Part shown: one piece after another, positions 40,773-50,268 of the stretch
Layout: every line of letters starts with the position of its first letter
How positions within the stretch are numbered: position 1 is the stretch's first letter
DNA from: Streptomyces sp. R302
GTDB taxonomy: Bacteria; Actinomycetota; Actinomycetes; Streptomycetales; Streptomycetaceae
Reading direction: 5' to 3'
NCBI RefSeq assembly: GCF_012927245.1
Contig: NZ_JABBGE010000006.1
Span: 330,768 to 394,767 of the forward strand
Length of the DNA stretch: 64,000 nucleotides
Notes under the pieces: generated by a model
The model's input: the letters and a program-made list of their open reading frames with translations, nothing else
What the model was told of the DNA's origin: nothing
Databases searched by the model: none
Made by a program: the position numbers and the translations under genes

Positions 40773-43688
40773 TTATTCGAGCAGCTCCGCGTACGAGCCC
40801 ATGGCCAGGGCGATGTCCGCCTGGGCCCAGAACCGGTGGTAGGTGAAGACGGGGGCGGCGCCGCCCGCCAGGTAGGCCTCGATCTTCGGCCAGGCCGGGT
40901 CGTCCTGGTAGAAGGAGCGGATCGAGGCGAAGGTGGAGGTGGAGTTCACGGTGTCGCCGTTCGGCATGGCGCCGGTCCAGCCGCTCGGGACGTAGACGGG
41001 GTCGTCGAAGCGGTTGTAGTCGGCGCGGGTCTCCTCGACGGCGATGCCGAGCGGGTCCTGGTGGTGGTCCCACATGCCGTCGAGCAGGGCCTTGGCGACC
41101 CGCTTGGCCTCCGCGTGGCCGGACTTGGCCGCGTAGTAGGTGAGGGTCTTGGCGTAGGCGGCGGCGACGCCGACGTCGTTGGTGTAGTCGGCGACGGTGA
41201 CGTGGAGGCCGTTGTTGGCGCCGGGGTTCGCCGCGTTCCAGGTGTCGGGCGCGCCGGACCACTGGAGGGTGGACGGGATGCGGTAGGTGCCGTCGGGGTT
41301 GACCGTGGTCTCCGAGAGCGCCCACGCGACCCACTTGTCGAGGACGGTCTTCGCGGCGGTGTCACCGGTCTGCTGGTAGTACTCGGCGACGCGCTCCATG
41401 GACCAGGCCTGGAAGCCGAACCACTGGTTCGACGCGGGGTCGTGGTAGACGGGCTTCTCGTCGTAGTACATGCCGTGGAAGGTGGGGGTGCCGGCCGGCG
41501 GGGTGGCGTAGCGGCCCTGCCAGCTGTTGGTGGCGCCGCCCGCGATGGCGCCCTCGCTGGACTGGAGCCAGCGGTAGAACTCCAGCTGCCGGTCGAGGCT
41601 GGTCGCCCAGTCCGCCTGCCCGGTGGCCGACTTGGGCTTGAGCGGGGCGTACTCGCTGAGCGCGTACGCGGCGAGCGGGTTCTGGTAGCCGCTGTGGTTG
41701 TGACTGGATCCGATCCGCCAGGACCAGCCGGCGGAGGTGTCGACGGCGCCGCCCCAGGCGTAGTACCAGGACATCAGGTAGTGGGCGCTGTCCTTGCCGG
41801 TGCCGGCCGGGCAGGCGGTCGGGCCGACGCAGTTCCCGATCTTCTTGAAGTACTTGTCGAACATCGAGTACCGCAGGTAGTCGCCCATCTTGGCGGCCTT
41901 GCCGACGGTGGCCGAGACCTGCGCGCCCTTGCCCTGCTCCTTGGCCCAGAGGTCGGCCCAGTAGGCGGCCTGGACGGCGCGGGCGTCGGCGTCGGGGGCG
42001 TTGGTGTACTTCCACTGCTTGGCGTAGGAGGCGTCCCCGGTGAAGATGTCCAGGTAGCCGTTCTTGCCGCCGTAGGAGAAGTTGTCGCAGGTCGGGTGGG
42101 TGACGGTCTCCCAGACGGACTCCTGCGGGCCGCGCTGGAAGGTGTTGATGTACGACGGGCCGGTCGCCGTCGGTCCGGCGGAGCACTTGCCGGGTTCGTT
42201 GCCGAAGCCGTAGACGTTGTCGACGTCCTGGATCCAGTGCATGCCGTAGATGTCGTCGGTGCCGTAGGCGCTCTTCAGCTCGGCCGCGATGGGGTCGGAG
42301 CCGGAGGCGACGCCGGAGTCCAGCCTCGCCGGGTACTGCGAGGGGAGGTCCCACTCGGGGGCGTAGGTGGCCGGCTTCGACGCGTTGTAGGAGGAGTTCG
42401 TCGGCTGGTCGGCGTGGGTCGGGATCATGAATTTCTCCATGGTCTCCCACGCGCCGTTGAACTTGGTCCAGTCCCCGCTGATCTTGCCGTACATGGCCTG
42501 GAGCCAGATGAGGTAGCTGTACGCCTCCGAGGTCGTCTCGTGCCCGTGGTCGGGGGCCTCGACGATCAGGGTCTCGACGGAGTGGTACGGGATGCCCTCG
42601 GGCGAGAAGTAGCCGTTGGCCGGGTTGGTGATCTTCCCGTACAGGTCGAGGAAGCGGGCGTCGTAGGTGGAGTCCGCGGCGAGCTGGGTGGCCTGGACCT
42701 CGGCCTTGGCGTGGCCGGGGGCGGTCGCGGTGAAGACGGCGACGCCCGTGCCGGTCGCGGCGGCGGTGACGGTCACCTTCTGGGCGGTGTTCCAGTTCGC
42801 CGGGGTGAAGGTGAGGGTGGCCGGGGAGGCCGTCAGGTCGGTGTTCCCGGAGGTACGGGCCACCGTGACGGTGACGTTCGCCGTCGGGGCCTTCGACAGC
42901 TTGAGGTCGAAGGTGCCGGTGGAGCCCTGGCGGACGGCCAGCTGGCCGGGGGTGGCGACGAGCGCGGGGCCGGCGGCGACCGTGATGCCGACCGGGGCGG
43001 ACTCGCCGGAGGCGCCCTGGCTGTCGTACGCCTTGGCGTAGAGCGAGTGGGCGCCGGTGGCGAGGCCCGCGGCGCTGTAGGTGAACGGCGCGGTGGTGTC
43101 GGTGCCGAGCAGGGTCGTGTCGCTGTAGAACTCGACCTTGTCGACGGTGGCGCCGTCGGCCGCGGCGGCGGTGGCGGCGAGCGGGACGGCGTCGCCCTGG
43201 GCGTAGACCGCGCCGGCGGCGGGGCTGGTGAGGACGGCGACCGGCGGCTGGTGGGCCCCGGCGCAGAACGTGCCGTTGACGGCGAAGTCCGTCGGGGCGG
43301 CGTTGGCGCCGCTGTACGTGAACTGGCCGCCGGCCGTGACGGCGGCGCCGGCGGCGATCGTGCCGTTCCAGCCGGCGTCGGTGACGGTGACGTTCTTGCC
43401 GGACTGGGACCAGACCCCGCTCCAGCCGTTGGTGAGCTTCTGGTCACCGGCGTAGGAGTAGGTGAGGGTCCAGCCGTCGATGGCGGCGGTGCCCCGGTTG
43501 GTGAGGGTGAGTTCGGCGGTGAAGCCCGAACCCCAGTCGTTGGTCTTGTAGTCGACGCTGCACGCGAGGGCGGCGGCCTGCGCGGTGCCGGCTCCGGCTC
43601 CGGCGGCCAGCAGGCCGAGGGGAAGTGCGAGCGCTGCGGTCAGGGCGGTCACATGCCTGCGTGGGCGGCGTGGTCTCAGGCGTTGCAT
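40773..43688 (-). CDS. GH48 cellobiohydrolase with N-terminal CBM2, secreted
   Basis: A 971-residue enzyme. Signal peptide 1-37 ends GTAQA. CBM2 follows (about 40-138, CSVDYKTNDWGSGFTAELTL, paired Cys). Then an Ig-like domain (PVAVLTSPAAGAVYAQG, about 143-232) and a second beta domain (about 235-325). The GH48 barrel covers 330-971 with VETLIVEAPDHGHETTSEAYSY, holding the catalytic acid Glu, and GMHWIQDVDNVYGFG. GH48 enzymes act processively from reducing ends and are key partners in natural cellulase mixtures. ATG 43688 has a GAGGAG site and starts the signal; the longer frame to 43802 runs into the CebR box. The gene is divergent from GH5, with CebR boxes between. Confidence 0.93.
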   Translation of the reverse strand: MQRLRPRRPRRHVTALTAALALPLGLLAAGAGAGTAQAAALACSVDYKTNDWGSGFTAELTLTNRGTAAIDGWTLTYSYAGDQKLTNGWSGVWSQSGKNVTVTDAGWNGTIAAGAAVTAGGQFTYSGANAAPTDFAVNGTFCAGAHQPPVAVLTSPAAGAVYAQGDAVPLAATAAAADGATVDKVEFYSDTTLLGTDTTAPFTYSAAGLATGAHSLYAKAYDSQGASGESAPVGITVAAGPALVATPGQLAVRQGSTGTFDLKLSKAPTANVTVTVARTSGNTDLTASPATLTFTPANWNTAQKVTVTAAATGTGVAVFTATAPGHAKAEVQATQLAADSTYDARFLDLYGKITNPANGYFSPEGIPYHSVETLIVEAPDHGHETTSEAYSYLIWLQAMYGKISGDWTKFNGAWETMEKFMIPTHADQPTNSSYNASKPATYAPEWDLPSQYPARLDSGVASGSDPIAAELKSAYGTDDIYGMHWIQDVDNVYGFGNEPGKCSAGPTATGPSYINTFQRGPQESVWETVTHPTCDNFSYGGKNGYLDIFTGDASYAKQWKYTNAPDADARAVQAAYWADLWAKEQGKGAQVSATVGKAAKMGDYLRYSMFDKYFKKIGNCVGPTACPAGTGKDSAHYLMSWYYAWGGAVDTSAGWSWRIGSSHNHSGYQNPLAAYALSEYAPLKPKSATGQADWATSLDRQLEFYRWLQSSEGAIAGGATNSWQGRYATPPAGTPTFHGMYYDEKPVYHDPASNQWFGFQAWSMERVAEYYQQTGDTAAKTVLDKWVAWALSETTVNPDGTYRIPSTLQWSGAPDTWNAANPGANNGLHVTVADYTNDVGVAAAYAKTLTYYAAKSGHAEAKRVAKALLDGMWDHHQDPLGIAVEETRADYNRFDDPVYVPSGWTGAMPNGDTVNSTSTFASIRSFYQDDPAWPKIEAYLAGGAAPVFTYHRFWAQADIALAMGSYAELLE

Positions 43689-43809
43689 GCGGGTGGGTCT
43701 CCTCGCGGCTCGGGGGAGGTCGGGTGGTGCGAAGAGCAGCCGTACGGAGCGCGGTCGTGGTGCGGGAATGCGGGCCGTACGGGGGGTGCGTGAACAAGCC
43801 ATGAACCAG

Positions 43810-43823
43810 TGGGAGCGCTCCCA
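43810..43823. promoter_or_regulatory. CebR box (perfect) before the GH48 gene
   Basis: TGGGAGCGCTCCCA, the exact 14-base palindrome known as CebR operator in Streptomyces, 122 bases upstream of the GH48 start. Cellobiose or cellotriose releases CebR, so this gene is expected to be induced by cellulose breakdown products. Confidence 0.9.
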
Positions 43824-43941
43824 CTGTGCAAGCGTGACGCAACCACGTCAAGATGCGTGAAGAGTCGAAGGCAAACGACGAGCAATTTCCTCAACTCCTC
43901 TTTTGCTTGGCCTCCGTTGCCGCTACGGTCTGCCCGACCAG

Positions 43942-43955
43942 TGGGAGCGATTCCA
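43942..43955. promoter_or_regulatory. degenerate CebR box before the GH5 gene
   Basis: TGGGAGCGATTCCA matches the CebR palindrome at 12 of 14 positions, with both changes in the second half-site. It is 50 bases upstream of the GH5 start. Weaker repression than at GH48 is expected. Confidence 0.6.
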
Positions 43956-44004
43956 TCCAGTCGGCACGCCGTAGGGGGCGTGCCCTCGCTGCGAGGACTC
44001 GCTC

Positions 44005-45582
44005 ATGCGACGACCCCCACGTCTCACCGCGCTGCTCGCAGGGGCAGCGGTCACGATGGCGAGCACCGCGCTCGCCGTCGTGGGTACGGCCTCAGGAGCC
44101 GCGGCCGCACCCGTCTGCACCGTGGAGTACGCGGTCACCAACCAGTGGACCGGTGGCTTCCAGGGTGCCGTCACCGTCACCAACAACAGCACGGCGCTGA
44201 ATGGTTGGAGCCTCGGCTTCTCCTTCCCGGCCGGCCAGCAGGTCAGCCAGGGCTGGGGCGGCAAGTGGACCCAGTCCGGCGCCGCCGTGACCGTCGTCAA
44301 CGAGAGCTGGAACGCCCAGCTCGGCTCCGGCGCACAGGTGACGACGGGCTTCATCGCCTCGTGGACGGGGGCCAACACGGCCCCGACCGCGTTCACGCTC
44401 GGCGGTGTGCCCTGCACCGACGACGGGCCGACCACCCCGCCCACCGGTACGCCTCCGACCACCCCGCCCACCACTCCCCCGACCGACCCTCCGACCACCC
44501 CGCCCACCACTCCCCCGACGACACCGCCCACCACCCCGCCCACCTCGCCGCCGCCCACCCCGGTCTCCGGCGCGCCCGAACTCTCCGTCACCGGCAACAC
44601 GTTCACCGACCAGAACGGCGCGGTCCGCCGGCTCCTCGGCGTCAACCGCTCCGGCGGCGAGTTCATGTGCGTACAGGGCTACGGCATCTGGGACGGTCCG
44701 GTCGACGACGCCTCCGTGAAGGCGATCGCCGACTGGAAGGCCAACACGGTCCGCATCCCCCTCAACGAGGAGTGCTGGCTGGGCCTGGACAACATCAAGC
44801 CCGAGTACCGGGGCGACAACTACGTCGACGCCGTCGAGGACCTGGTGACCAAGGTCCTCGCCCACGGCATGACCCCGGTCCTCGAACTGCACTGGACGCA
44901 CGGCCAGTACACCGGCAACTCCTCGGGCTGCGCCGACGTGCACGCCAGCTGTCAGAAGCCGATGCCGAACGCCCAGTACACCCCGGCGTTCTGGACCTCG
45001 GTGGCGAACACCTTCAAGAACGACGAGCGGGTCGTCCTCGACCTCTTCAACGAGCCCTATCCGGACCGGGCGACCTCCACCGCGACGCAGGCATGGACCT
45101 GCTGGCGCGACGGCGGCACCTGTCCCGGCATCGGGTACGAGGTCGCCGGCATGCAGGACCTGGTGGACGCGGTCCGCGCCACGGGGGCGAAGAACCTCGT
45201 CCTCGTCCCGGGCATCGCGTACTCCAACGACCTCAGCCAGTGGCTGACGTACCGCCCCACGGATCCGGCGGCGAACCTGGCCGCCGCCTGGCACGTCTAC
45301 AACTTCAACACCTGCTCCACCGAGACGTGCTGGAACGACACCCTCGCCCCCGTGGCCGCCCAAGTGCCCCTCCTCGCGGGCGAGATCGGCGAGAACACCT
45401 GCGGACACGCGTTCATCGACCGCGTCATGAAGTGGTTCGACGACCGCGGGCTCTCGTACCTGGGCTGGACCTGGAACACCTGGAACTGCAACTCCGGTCC
45501 CGCGCTGATCACCTCGTACGACGGCACTCCCACCGCGTTCGGCACCGGGCTGCGCGACCACCTGCGCGCCCTCGCCCCGTGA
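44005..45582 (+). CDS. GH5 endoglucanase with N-terminal CBM2, secreted
   Basis: A 525-residue cellulase. Signal peptide 1-35. CBM2 about 36-138 (CTVEYAVTNQWTGGFQGAVTV; Cys pair at both ends). A Pro/Thr linker of repeated TTPPTTPP follows to about residue 188. The GH5 barrel has LLGVNRSGGEF, VRIPLNEECW, the acid/base Glu in DLFNEPYPD and the nucleophile Glu in LLAGEIGEN, with Trp-rich LGWTWNTWNC near the end. It cuts internal bonds of cellulose. A weak CebR box lies upstream. The GH6 gene follows after 53 bases and is probably co-transcribed. Confidence 0.92.
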   Translation: MRRPPRLTALLAGAAVTMASTALAVVGTASGAAAAPVCTVEYAVTNQWTGGFQGAVTVTNNSTALNGWSLGFSFPAGQQVSQGWGGKWTQSGAAVTVVNESWNAQLGSGAQVTTGFIASWTGANTAPTAFTLGGVPCTDDGPTTPPTGTPPTTPPTTPPTDPPTTPPTTPPTTPPTTPPTSPPPTPVSGAPELSVTGNTFTDQNGAVRRLLGVNRSGGEFMCVQGYGIWDGPVDDASVKAIADWKANTVRIPLNEECWLGLDNIKPEYRGDNYVDAVEDLVTKVLAHGMTPVLELHWTHGQYTGNSSGCADVHASCQKPMPNAQYTPAFWTSVANTFKNDERVVLDLFNEPYPDRATSTATQAWTCWRDGGTCPGIGYEVAGMQDLVDAVRATGAKNLVLVPGIAYSNDLSQWLTYRPTDPAANLAAAWHVYNFNTCSTETCWNDTLAPVAAQVPLLAGEIGENTCGHAFIDRVMKWFDDRGLSYLGWTWNTWNCNSGPALITSYDGTPTAFGTGLRDHLRALAP

Positions 45583-45635
45583 CCTCCGCCGCTCCCGTAC
45601 ATCCGAAGAATCCCCGGAAAGGAATCCCCACCCCC

Positions 45636-47384
45636 ATGAGCCGCACCAGCCGTACCGCCCTCCTGGCGGCCCTCGGCCTCATCGCAGCGTCCGGAGCGAC
45701 CGCCACGGTCTTCGGCTCCACCGCCGGCGCAGCCGCCCCCGGCTGCAAGGTGGACTACTCCGTCACCAACCAGTGGAGCACCGGCTTCGGTGCCAACGTC
45801 GTCGTCACCAACACCGGCGACCCGACGTCCTCGTGGACCCTGGAGTGGTCCTACGCCGGCAACCAGCAGGTGACCCAGGGCTGGAACGCCACCATCACCC
45901 AGTCCGGCGCCGCCGTCACCGCCAAGAGCATGTCCTACAACGGGGCGCTCGCGACCGGCGGTTCGACCTCCTTCGGCTTCAACGCCTCCTACAGCGGCAC
46001 CAACGCGGTCCCGGCCGCCTTCAAGCTGAACGGCGTCACCTGCAACACCGCCACCCAGCCGACCGACCCGCCGACCACACCGCCCACCACCCCGCCCACC
46101 ACGCCTCCGACGACCCCGCCCACGACGCCGGGCACGAAGGCCGACAACCCGTACGCCGGCGCCAAGGTGTACGTCAACCCGGAGTGGTCCGCCAACGCCG
46201 CCGCCGAGCCGGGCGGCAGCCGGATCGCCGACCAGCCCACGGGCGTCTGGCTGGACCGCACCGCGGCCATCGCCGGCGTCAACGGCGGCATGGGCCTGCG
46301 CGCCCACCTCGACGAGGCCCTGAAGCAGAAGGGCTCCGGCGAGTTGGTCGTCCAGTTCGTCATCTACAACCTGCCCGGCCGCGACTGCGCCGCGCTCGCC
46401 TCCAACGGCGAGCTGGGCCCGACGGAGATCGACCGCTACAAGACGGAGTACATCGACCCGATCGCCGCGATCCTCGCCGACCCGAAGTACGCGGGCCTGC
46501 GGATCGTCACCACGGTCGAGATCGACTCGCTCCCGAACCTCGTCACCAACGTCTCCGGGCGCGACACCGCGACCCCGAACTGCGACGTGATGAAGGCGAA
46601 CGGCAACTACATCAAGGGCGTCGGCTACGCGCTCAACAAGCTCGGCGCGATCCCGAACGTCTACAACTACGTCGACGCGGGCCACCACGGCTGGCTGGGC
46701 TGGGACTCCAACTTCGACCCCTCCGCCGAGCTGTTCAAGACGGCCGCGACCGCCGAGGGCTCCACGGTCGCCAACGTCCACGGCTTCATCGTGAACACGG
46801 CCAACTACAGCGCCCTGAAGGAGGACAACTTCAAGATCTCCGACAGCGTCAACGGCACCTCCGTGCGCACGTCGAAGTGGATCGACTGGAACCAGTACGC
46901 CGACGAGCTGTCCTACGCCCAGGCGATGCGCGACAAGCTCGTCTCCATCGGCTTCGACAGCAACCTCGGCATGCTGATCGACACCTCGCGCAACGGCTGG
47001 GGCGGCACCGCGCGTCCCTCCGGCCCGGGCGCCCTGACCAACGTCGACACCTACATCGACGGCGGCCGCTACGACCGGCGCATCAACCCCGGCAACTGGT
47101 GCAACCAGGCCGGCGCCGGCCTCGGCGAGCGGCCTCAGGCGGCTCCCGCCGCGGGCATCGACGCGTACGTCTGGATGAAGCCCCCGGGCGAGTCCGACGG
47201 CGCGTCGAAGGAGATCCCGAACGACGAGGGCAAGGGCTTCGACCGCATGTGCGACCCGACCTACACGGGCAACGTCCGTAACGGCAACAGCATGTCCGGC
47301 GCCCTGCCCGACGCCCCGATCGCGGGCAAGTGGTTCTCGGCCCAGTTCCAGGAGCTCATGAGGAACGCGCACCCCGCGCTGTAA
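45636..47384 (+). CDS. GH6 cellobiohydrolase with N-terminal CBM2, secreted
   Basis: A 582-residue cellulase. Signal peptide 1-34, CBM2 35-135 (CKVDYSVTNQWSTGFGANVVV), short Pro/Thr linker, GH6 domain about 165-582. The first GH6 signature is VIYNLPGRDCAALASNGE, containing the catalytic acid region. The second is VEIDSLPN, the form found in exo-acting Cel6B-type enzymes rather than endoglucanases. It attacks non-reducing ends and complements GH48 from reducing ends. ATG with a GGAAAGGAA site. A strong terminator follows. Confidence 0.93.
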   Translation: MSRTSRTALLAALGLIAASGATATVFGSTAGAAAPGCKVDYSVTNQWSTGFGANVVVTNTGDPTSSWTLEWSYAGNQQVTQGWNATITQSGAAVTAKSMSYNGALATGGSTSFGFNASYSGTNAVPAAFKLNGVTCNTATQPTDPPTTPPTTPPTTPPTTPPTTPGTKADNPYAGAKVYVNPEWSANAAAEPGGSRIADQPTGVWLDRTAAIAGVNGGMGLRAHLDEALKQKGSGELVVQFVIYNLPGRDCAALASNGELGPTEIDRYKTEYIDPIAAILADPKYAGLRIVTTVEIDSLPNLVTNVSGRDTATPNCDVMKANGNYIKGVGYALNKLGAIPNVYNYVDAGHHGWLGWDSNFDPSAELFKTAATAEGSTVANVHGFIVNTANYSALKEDNFKISDSVNGTSVRTSKWIDWNQYADELSYAQAMRDKLVSIGFDSNLGMLIDTSRNGWGGTARPSGPGALTNVDTYIDGGRYDRRINPGNWCNQAGAGLGERPQAAPAAGIDAYVWMKPPGESDGASKEIPNDEGKGFDRMCDPTYTGNVRNGNSMSGALPDAPIAGKWFSAQFQELMRNAHPAL

Positions 47385-47404
47385 CCCCTCACACACCCCT
47401 CACC

Positions 47405-47447
47405 GGGGGCGCCGTCCCGGCCCGGCGGGACCGGGACGGCGCCCCCC
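47405..47447. terminator. bidirectional terminator between GH6 and cebR genes
   Basis: A 16-bp perfect stem: GGGGGCGCCGTCCCGG (47405-47420) pairs with 47431-47446 around a 10-base loop. Convergent genes end on both sides. Confidence 0.88.
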
Positions 47448-47537
47448 GTGGGGAAGCGACCACAGGCCGGACGGGCCCGGGAACCCCGTCCGGCCCCTCG
47501 CATGCCGTCAGCGGGACGAGAATCGGCGAGGCGTCCG

Positions 47538-48560
47538 TCAGCAGGACTCCCGCACCACCAGTTCCGTCGGCAGGACGCGCTTCGGGACGTCCTCCCGGGT
47601 GTCCGCGGCGGCGTCGAGGAGCATGCGGGCCATGGTGCGGCCCATCTCCTCGATGGGCTGGCGGACGCTGGTGAGCGGCGGGTCCATGAGGCGGGCGACC
47701 GGGGAGTCGTCGACGCCGACGAGCGCCACGTCGTCCGGGACGCGGCGGCCGGCCTCGCGGAGGGCGGCGCGGGCGCCGGCGGCCATCACGTCGGAGGCGG
47801 CGAAGACGGCGTCCAGGCCGGGGCGGCGCTCCAGGAGCTCGCGCATGGCCGCGCGGCCGCCGTCCTCGGTGAAGTCGCCGGCGGCGACCAGACCCTCGTC
47901 GGGCGCGTGGCCCGCCTCCGCCAGACCGGCGCGGTAGCCGCCGAGGCGGGCCCGGGCCACGTACATGTCCAGCGGCCCGGTGACGGTGGCGATGCGCTGC
48001 CGGCCGCGGCCGACGAGGTGGGCGACGGCGGCGCGCCCCGCGCCGATGTTGTCGGAGTCGACGTACGGGACGGATTCGGCCTCGGAGCGGCGGCCGTTCA
48101 TGACGACCGGGATGCCGAGCTCGCGGACGCGGTCGGGGAGCGGGTCGTCGCCGTGCACGGAGGCGAGCAGGACGCCGTCGACGCGCTGGGCGGCGAGGTA
48201 CTGCTCGAAGCGCTGCCGCTCCTGTTCGCTGCGGACCAGGGTGAGCAGCAACTGCTTGTCGGCCTCGGCCAGTTCGGCGCTGACGCCGCGGATGAGGTCG
48301 AGGAAGTAGGGCTCGGCGAAGAGCCGCGCCTCGGCCTCGGGGATGACGAGGGCGACGGCGTCCGTGCGGCTGCCGGCGAGGGCGCGGGCGGCCTGGTTGG
48401 GTACGTAGCCGAGTTCCGCGACGGCCCGGGCCACGGCGGCGCGGGTCTGTTCGCTGACGCGCGGGGAGCCGTTGATGACCCGAGAGACGGTGCCCCGGCC
48501 GACTCCGGCGCGGGCCGCGACCTGTTCCAGGGTGGGTCTGCTGTTCTGCCGTCCGTTCAC
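47538..48560 (-). CDS. cebR: LacI-family repressor CebR
   Basis: A 340-residue regulator. The helix-turn-helix is RPTLEQVAARAGVGRGTVSRVINGS (about 8-32) followed by the hinge GYVPNQAARALAG. The ligand domain fills 60-335 with VPYVDSDNIGAGRAAV. It is divergent from cebEFG as in other Streptomyces, and boxes of its known 14-base operator occur five times in this window. CebR blocks cellulase and cellobiose-uptake genes until cello-oligosaccharides bind. GTG 48560 has a GAGGGGAG site; the longer frame is not used. A CebR box at 48619-48632 suggests autoregulation. Confidence 0.93.
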   Translation of the reverse strand: MNGRQNSRPTLEQVAARAGVGRGTVSRVINGSPRVSEQTRAAVARAVAELGYVPNQAARALAGSRTDAVALVIPEAEARLFAEPYFLDLIRGVSAELAEADKQLLLTLVRSEQERQRFEQYLAAQRVDGVLLASVHGDDPLPDRVRELGIPVVMNGRRSEAESVPYVDSDNIGAGRAAVAHLVGRGRQRIATVTGPLDMYVARARLGGYRAGLAEAGHAPDEGLVAAGDFTEDGGRAAMRELLERRPGLDAVFAASDVMAAGARAALREAGRRVPDDVALVGVDDSPVARLMDPPLTSVRQPIEEMGRTMARMLLDAAADTREDVPKRVLPTELVVRESC

Positions 48561-48618
48561 CGTCGCCGTGCTCCCCTCGTCGGACCTCGTGCCGCTCGCC
48601 AGAGCCGGCACACCGGAA

Positions 48619-48632
48619 TGGGAGCGCTCCCA
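48619..48632. promoter_or_regulatory. CebR box (perfect) before cebR
   Basis: TGGGAGCGCTCCCA, 59 bases upstream of the cebR start codon. Its position points to negative autoregulation. Confidence 0.85.
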
Positions 48633-48794
48633 CCCTAGAGTACGGCGACGCGAATCCGCCACGCGCGCGTTCAGGAGATGACGTGAAGACCGGCATCGGG
48701 GGCCCGGGAAACCCGGCGAACACCTTCCGGTAACGAATCCGCGTTCATGTCTTGACACCCCCACCCACCCGGCGGCAACCTTCCGGCAACGACG

Positions 48795-48808
48795 TGGGAG
48801 CGCTCCCA
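48795..48808. promoter_or_regulatory. CebR box (perfect) before cebE
   Basis: TGGGAGCGCTCCCA, 110 bases upstream of the cebE start codon. This is the expected main operator of the cebEFG-bglC operon. Confidence 0.92.
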
Positions 48809-48918
48809 TCGGGGGGCGGCACAGCCTGCATCAGGTCCGGGCAGGGCCCGCCGAGCCGCGAGCAGCCGGCCGGACCTCTTGGCGCACAACGAGCACCACC
48901 TTGGACGAGGAGAGTGGA

Positions 48919-50256
48919 ATGGGCACTTCCAGCAGCAGACGCGGACGCCGCACGGCCGCCGCGGCGGTCGCCGCAGTGGTGACCGGGACGGTCCTGCTCA
49001 CCGGTTGCGGAAGCGACGAGGACGACGAGGCCGGGAAGGACGGCAAGAAGATCACCCTGCGCGTCGGCACCTTCGGCTCGTTCGGCTACGACAACAAGAC
49101 CGGCGCGAAGCTCTACGCCGAGTACGAGCGGCTCCACCCGAACATCAGGATCGAGGAGTCGAACGTCTCCGACGGTCAGAAGTACTGGGACACCCTGAAG
49201 CTGCGCCTCTCCCAGAACAGCGGCGTCGCCGACATCCAGGCGATCGAGGTCGGCTACATCGCGGAGGCCACCGGCGCCAGCATGGCCGACAAGTGGGTCG
49301 ACCTCGGCAAGGAGGGCGGTGCCGACACCTCCACGTTCCTCGACTGGAAGATCAAGCAGGCCTCCACCGGCGACGGCAAGATCATCGCCCTCGGCACCGA
49401 CATCGGCCCGATGGCCATCTGCTACAACAAGGACCTCTTCGCCAAGGCCAAGCTGCCCACCACCCGCGAAGAAGTCGCCAAGCTGTGGGCCGGCGACTGG
49501 TCGAAGTTCGTCGCGACCGGCGAGACGTACAAGAAGAACGCCCCCGCCGGCACCGCCTTCCACGACTCCGCGAGCGGCCTCTTCAACGCGGTGCTCTCCA
49601 GCGACCCCGTCCAGTACGCGAACTCCAGCGGCCGGCTCGACTGGGAGAACAGCCCCGGCGTGAAGAAGGCCTGGGAGCTCGGCGTCAAGGCCGCCCAGGG
49701 CGGACTCACCGCCAAGCTGCGCCAGTTCGACGAGAAGGGCACCTGGAACGCCGCCTTCAAGAACTCCAGGTTCGCCACCGTCGCCTGCCCCTCCTGGATG
49801 ACCGGCATCATCAAGGACCAGGCCGGCCCCGCCAACCAGGGCAAGTGGGACATCGCCGCGCCGCCCGTCGCCGGCAACTGGGGCGGCTCCTTCCTCGCCG
49901 TGCCCAAGGCGGGCAAGCACACCAAGGAGGCCGCCGAGCTGGCCGCCTGGCTGACCGCCCCCGAGCAGCACGCCAAGGTCTTCGCGGTGAACGGCAACAT
50001 CCCGTCCACCAAGGACACCCTCCTCTCGCCCGCCGTGCAGGACGCGAAGATGCCGTACTTCGGCGACACCCCGGTCGGCAAGATCTTCTCCTCGGCGGCG
50101 GCCGGCATCACCCCCGCCGCGATCAGCCGCTACGACGGCCAGGTGAAGACCTTCCTCACCGACAACGGCATCCTCGACATCGAGCAGCGGGGCACCGACC
50201 CGGCCGAGGCCTGGGAGAACGTCAAGAAGCTGGTCGACGACAAGATCGACCAGTAG
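48919..50256 (+). CDS. cebE: cellobiose/cellotriose-binding lipoprotein CebE
   Basis: A 445-residue solute-binding lipoprotein. The lipobox is LLTGC with Cys at about residue 30, then an acidic linker (DEDDE). The mature domain starts ITLRVGTFGSFGYDN, and GTDIGPMAICYNKDLF and FATVACPSWMTGIIKD are typical of CebE. It binds cello-oligosaccharides outside the membrane for CebFG. Assignment rests on family features and the full ceb gene order. ATG 48919 follows GGACGAGGAGAG; a start at 48901 is less likely. A strong hairpin follows the gene. Confidence 0.94.
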   Translation: MGTSSSRRGRRTAAAAVAAVVTGTVLLTGCGSDEDDEAGKDGKKITLRVGTFGSFGYDNKTGAKLYAEYERLHPNIRIEESNVSDGQKYWDTLKLRLSQNSGVADIQAIEVGYIAEATGASMADKWVDLGKEGGADTSTFLDWKIKQASTGDGKIIALGTDIGPMAICYNKDLFAKAKLPTTREEVAKLWAGDWSKFVATGETYKKNAPAGTAFHDSASGLFNAVLSSDPVQYANSSGRLDWENSPGVKKAWELGVKAAQGGLTAKLRQFDEKGTWNAAFKNSRFATVACPSWMTGIIKDQAGPANQGKWDIAAPPVAGNWGGSFLAVPKAGKHTKEAAELAAWLTAPEQHAKVFAVNGNIPSTKDTLLSPAVQDAKMPYFGDTPVGKIFSSAAAGITPAAISRYDGQVKTFLTDNGILDIEQRGTDPAEAWENVKKLVDDKIDQ

Positions 50257-50268
50257 CGGGGACCGCGT

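Larger units (their letters stand above)
43689..44004. other. divergent cellulase promoter region between GH48 and GH5 genes
   Basis: This 316-base gap has no gene. It holds the perfect CebR box at 43810-43823 on the GH48 side and a 12/14 match at 43942-43955 on the GH5 side. Between them is a comparatively AT-richer stretch (AGCAATTTCCTCAACTCCTC, 43881-43900), a likely place for promoter elements, which I cannot assign exactly. Confidence 0.6.
48561..48918. other. divergent cebR-cebE control region
   Basis: A 358-base gap without a gene. It holds two perfect CebR boxes 176 bases apart (48619-48632 and 48795-48808), one close to each start. Such spacing would allow independent repression of both genes or looping by one tetramer or two dimers. 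Confidence 0.7.

Noticed and set aside
43689..43802. N-terminal extension of the GH48 gene
   Set aside because: It precedes the signal peptide and ends at the CebR operator region; ATG 43688 with GAGGAG is the plausible start.
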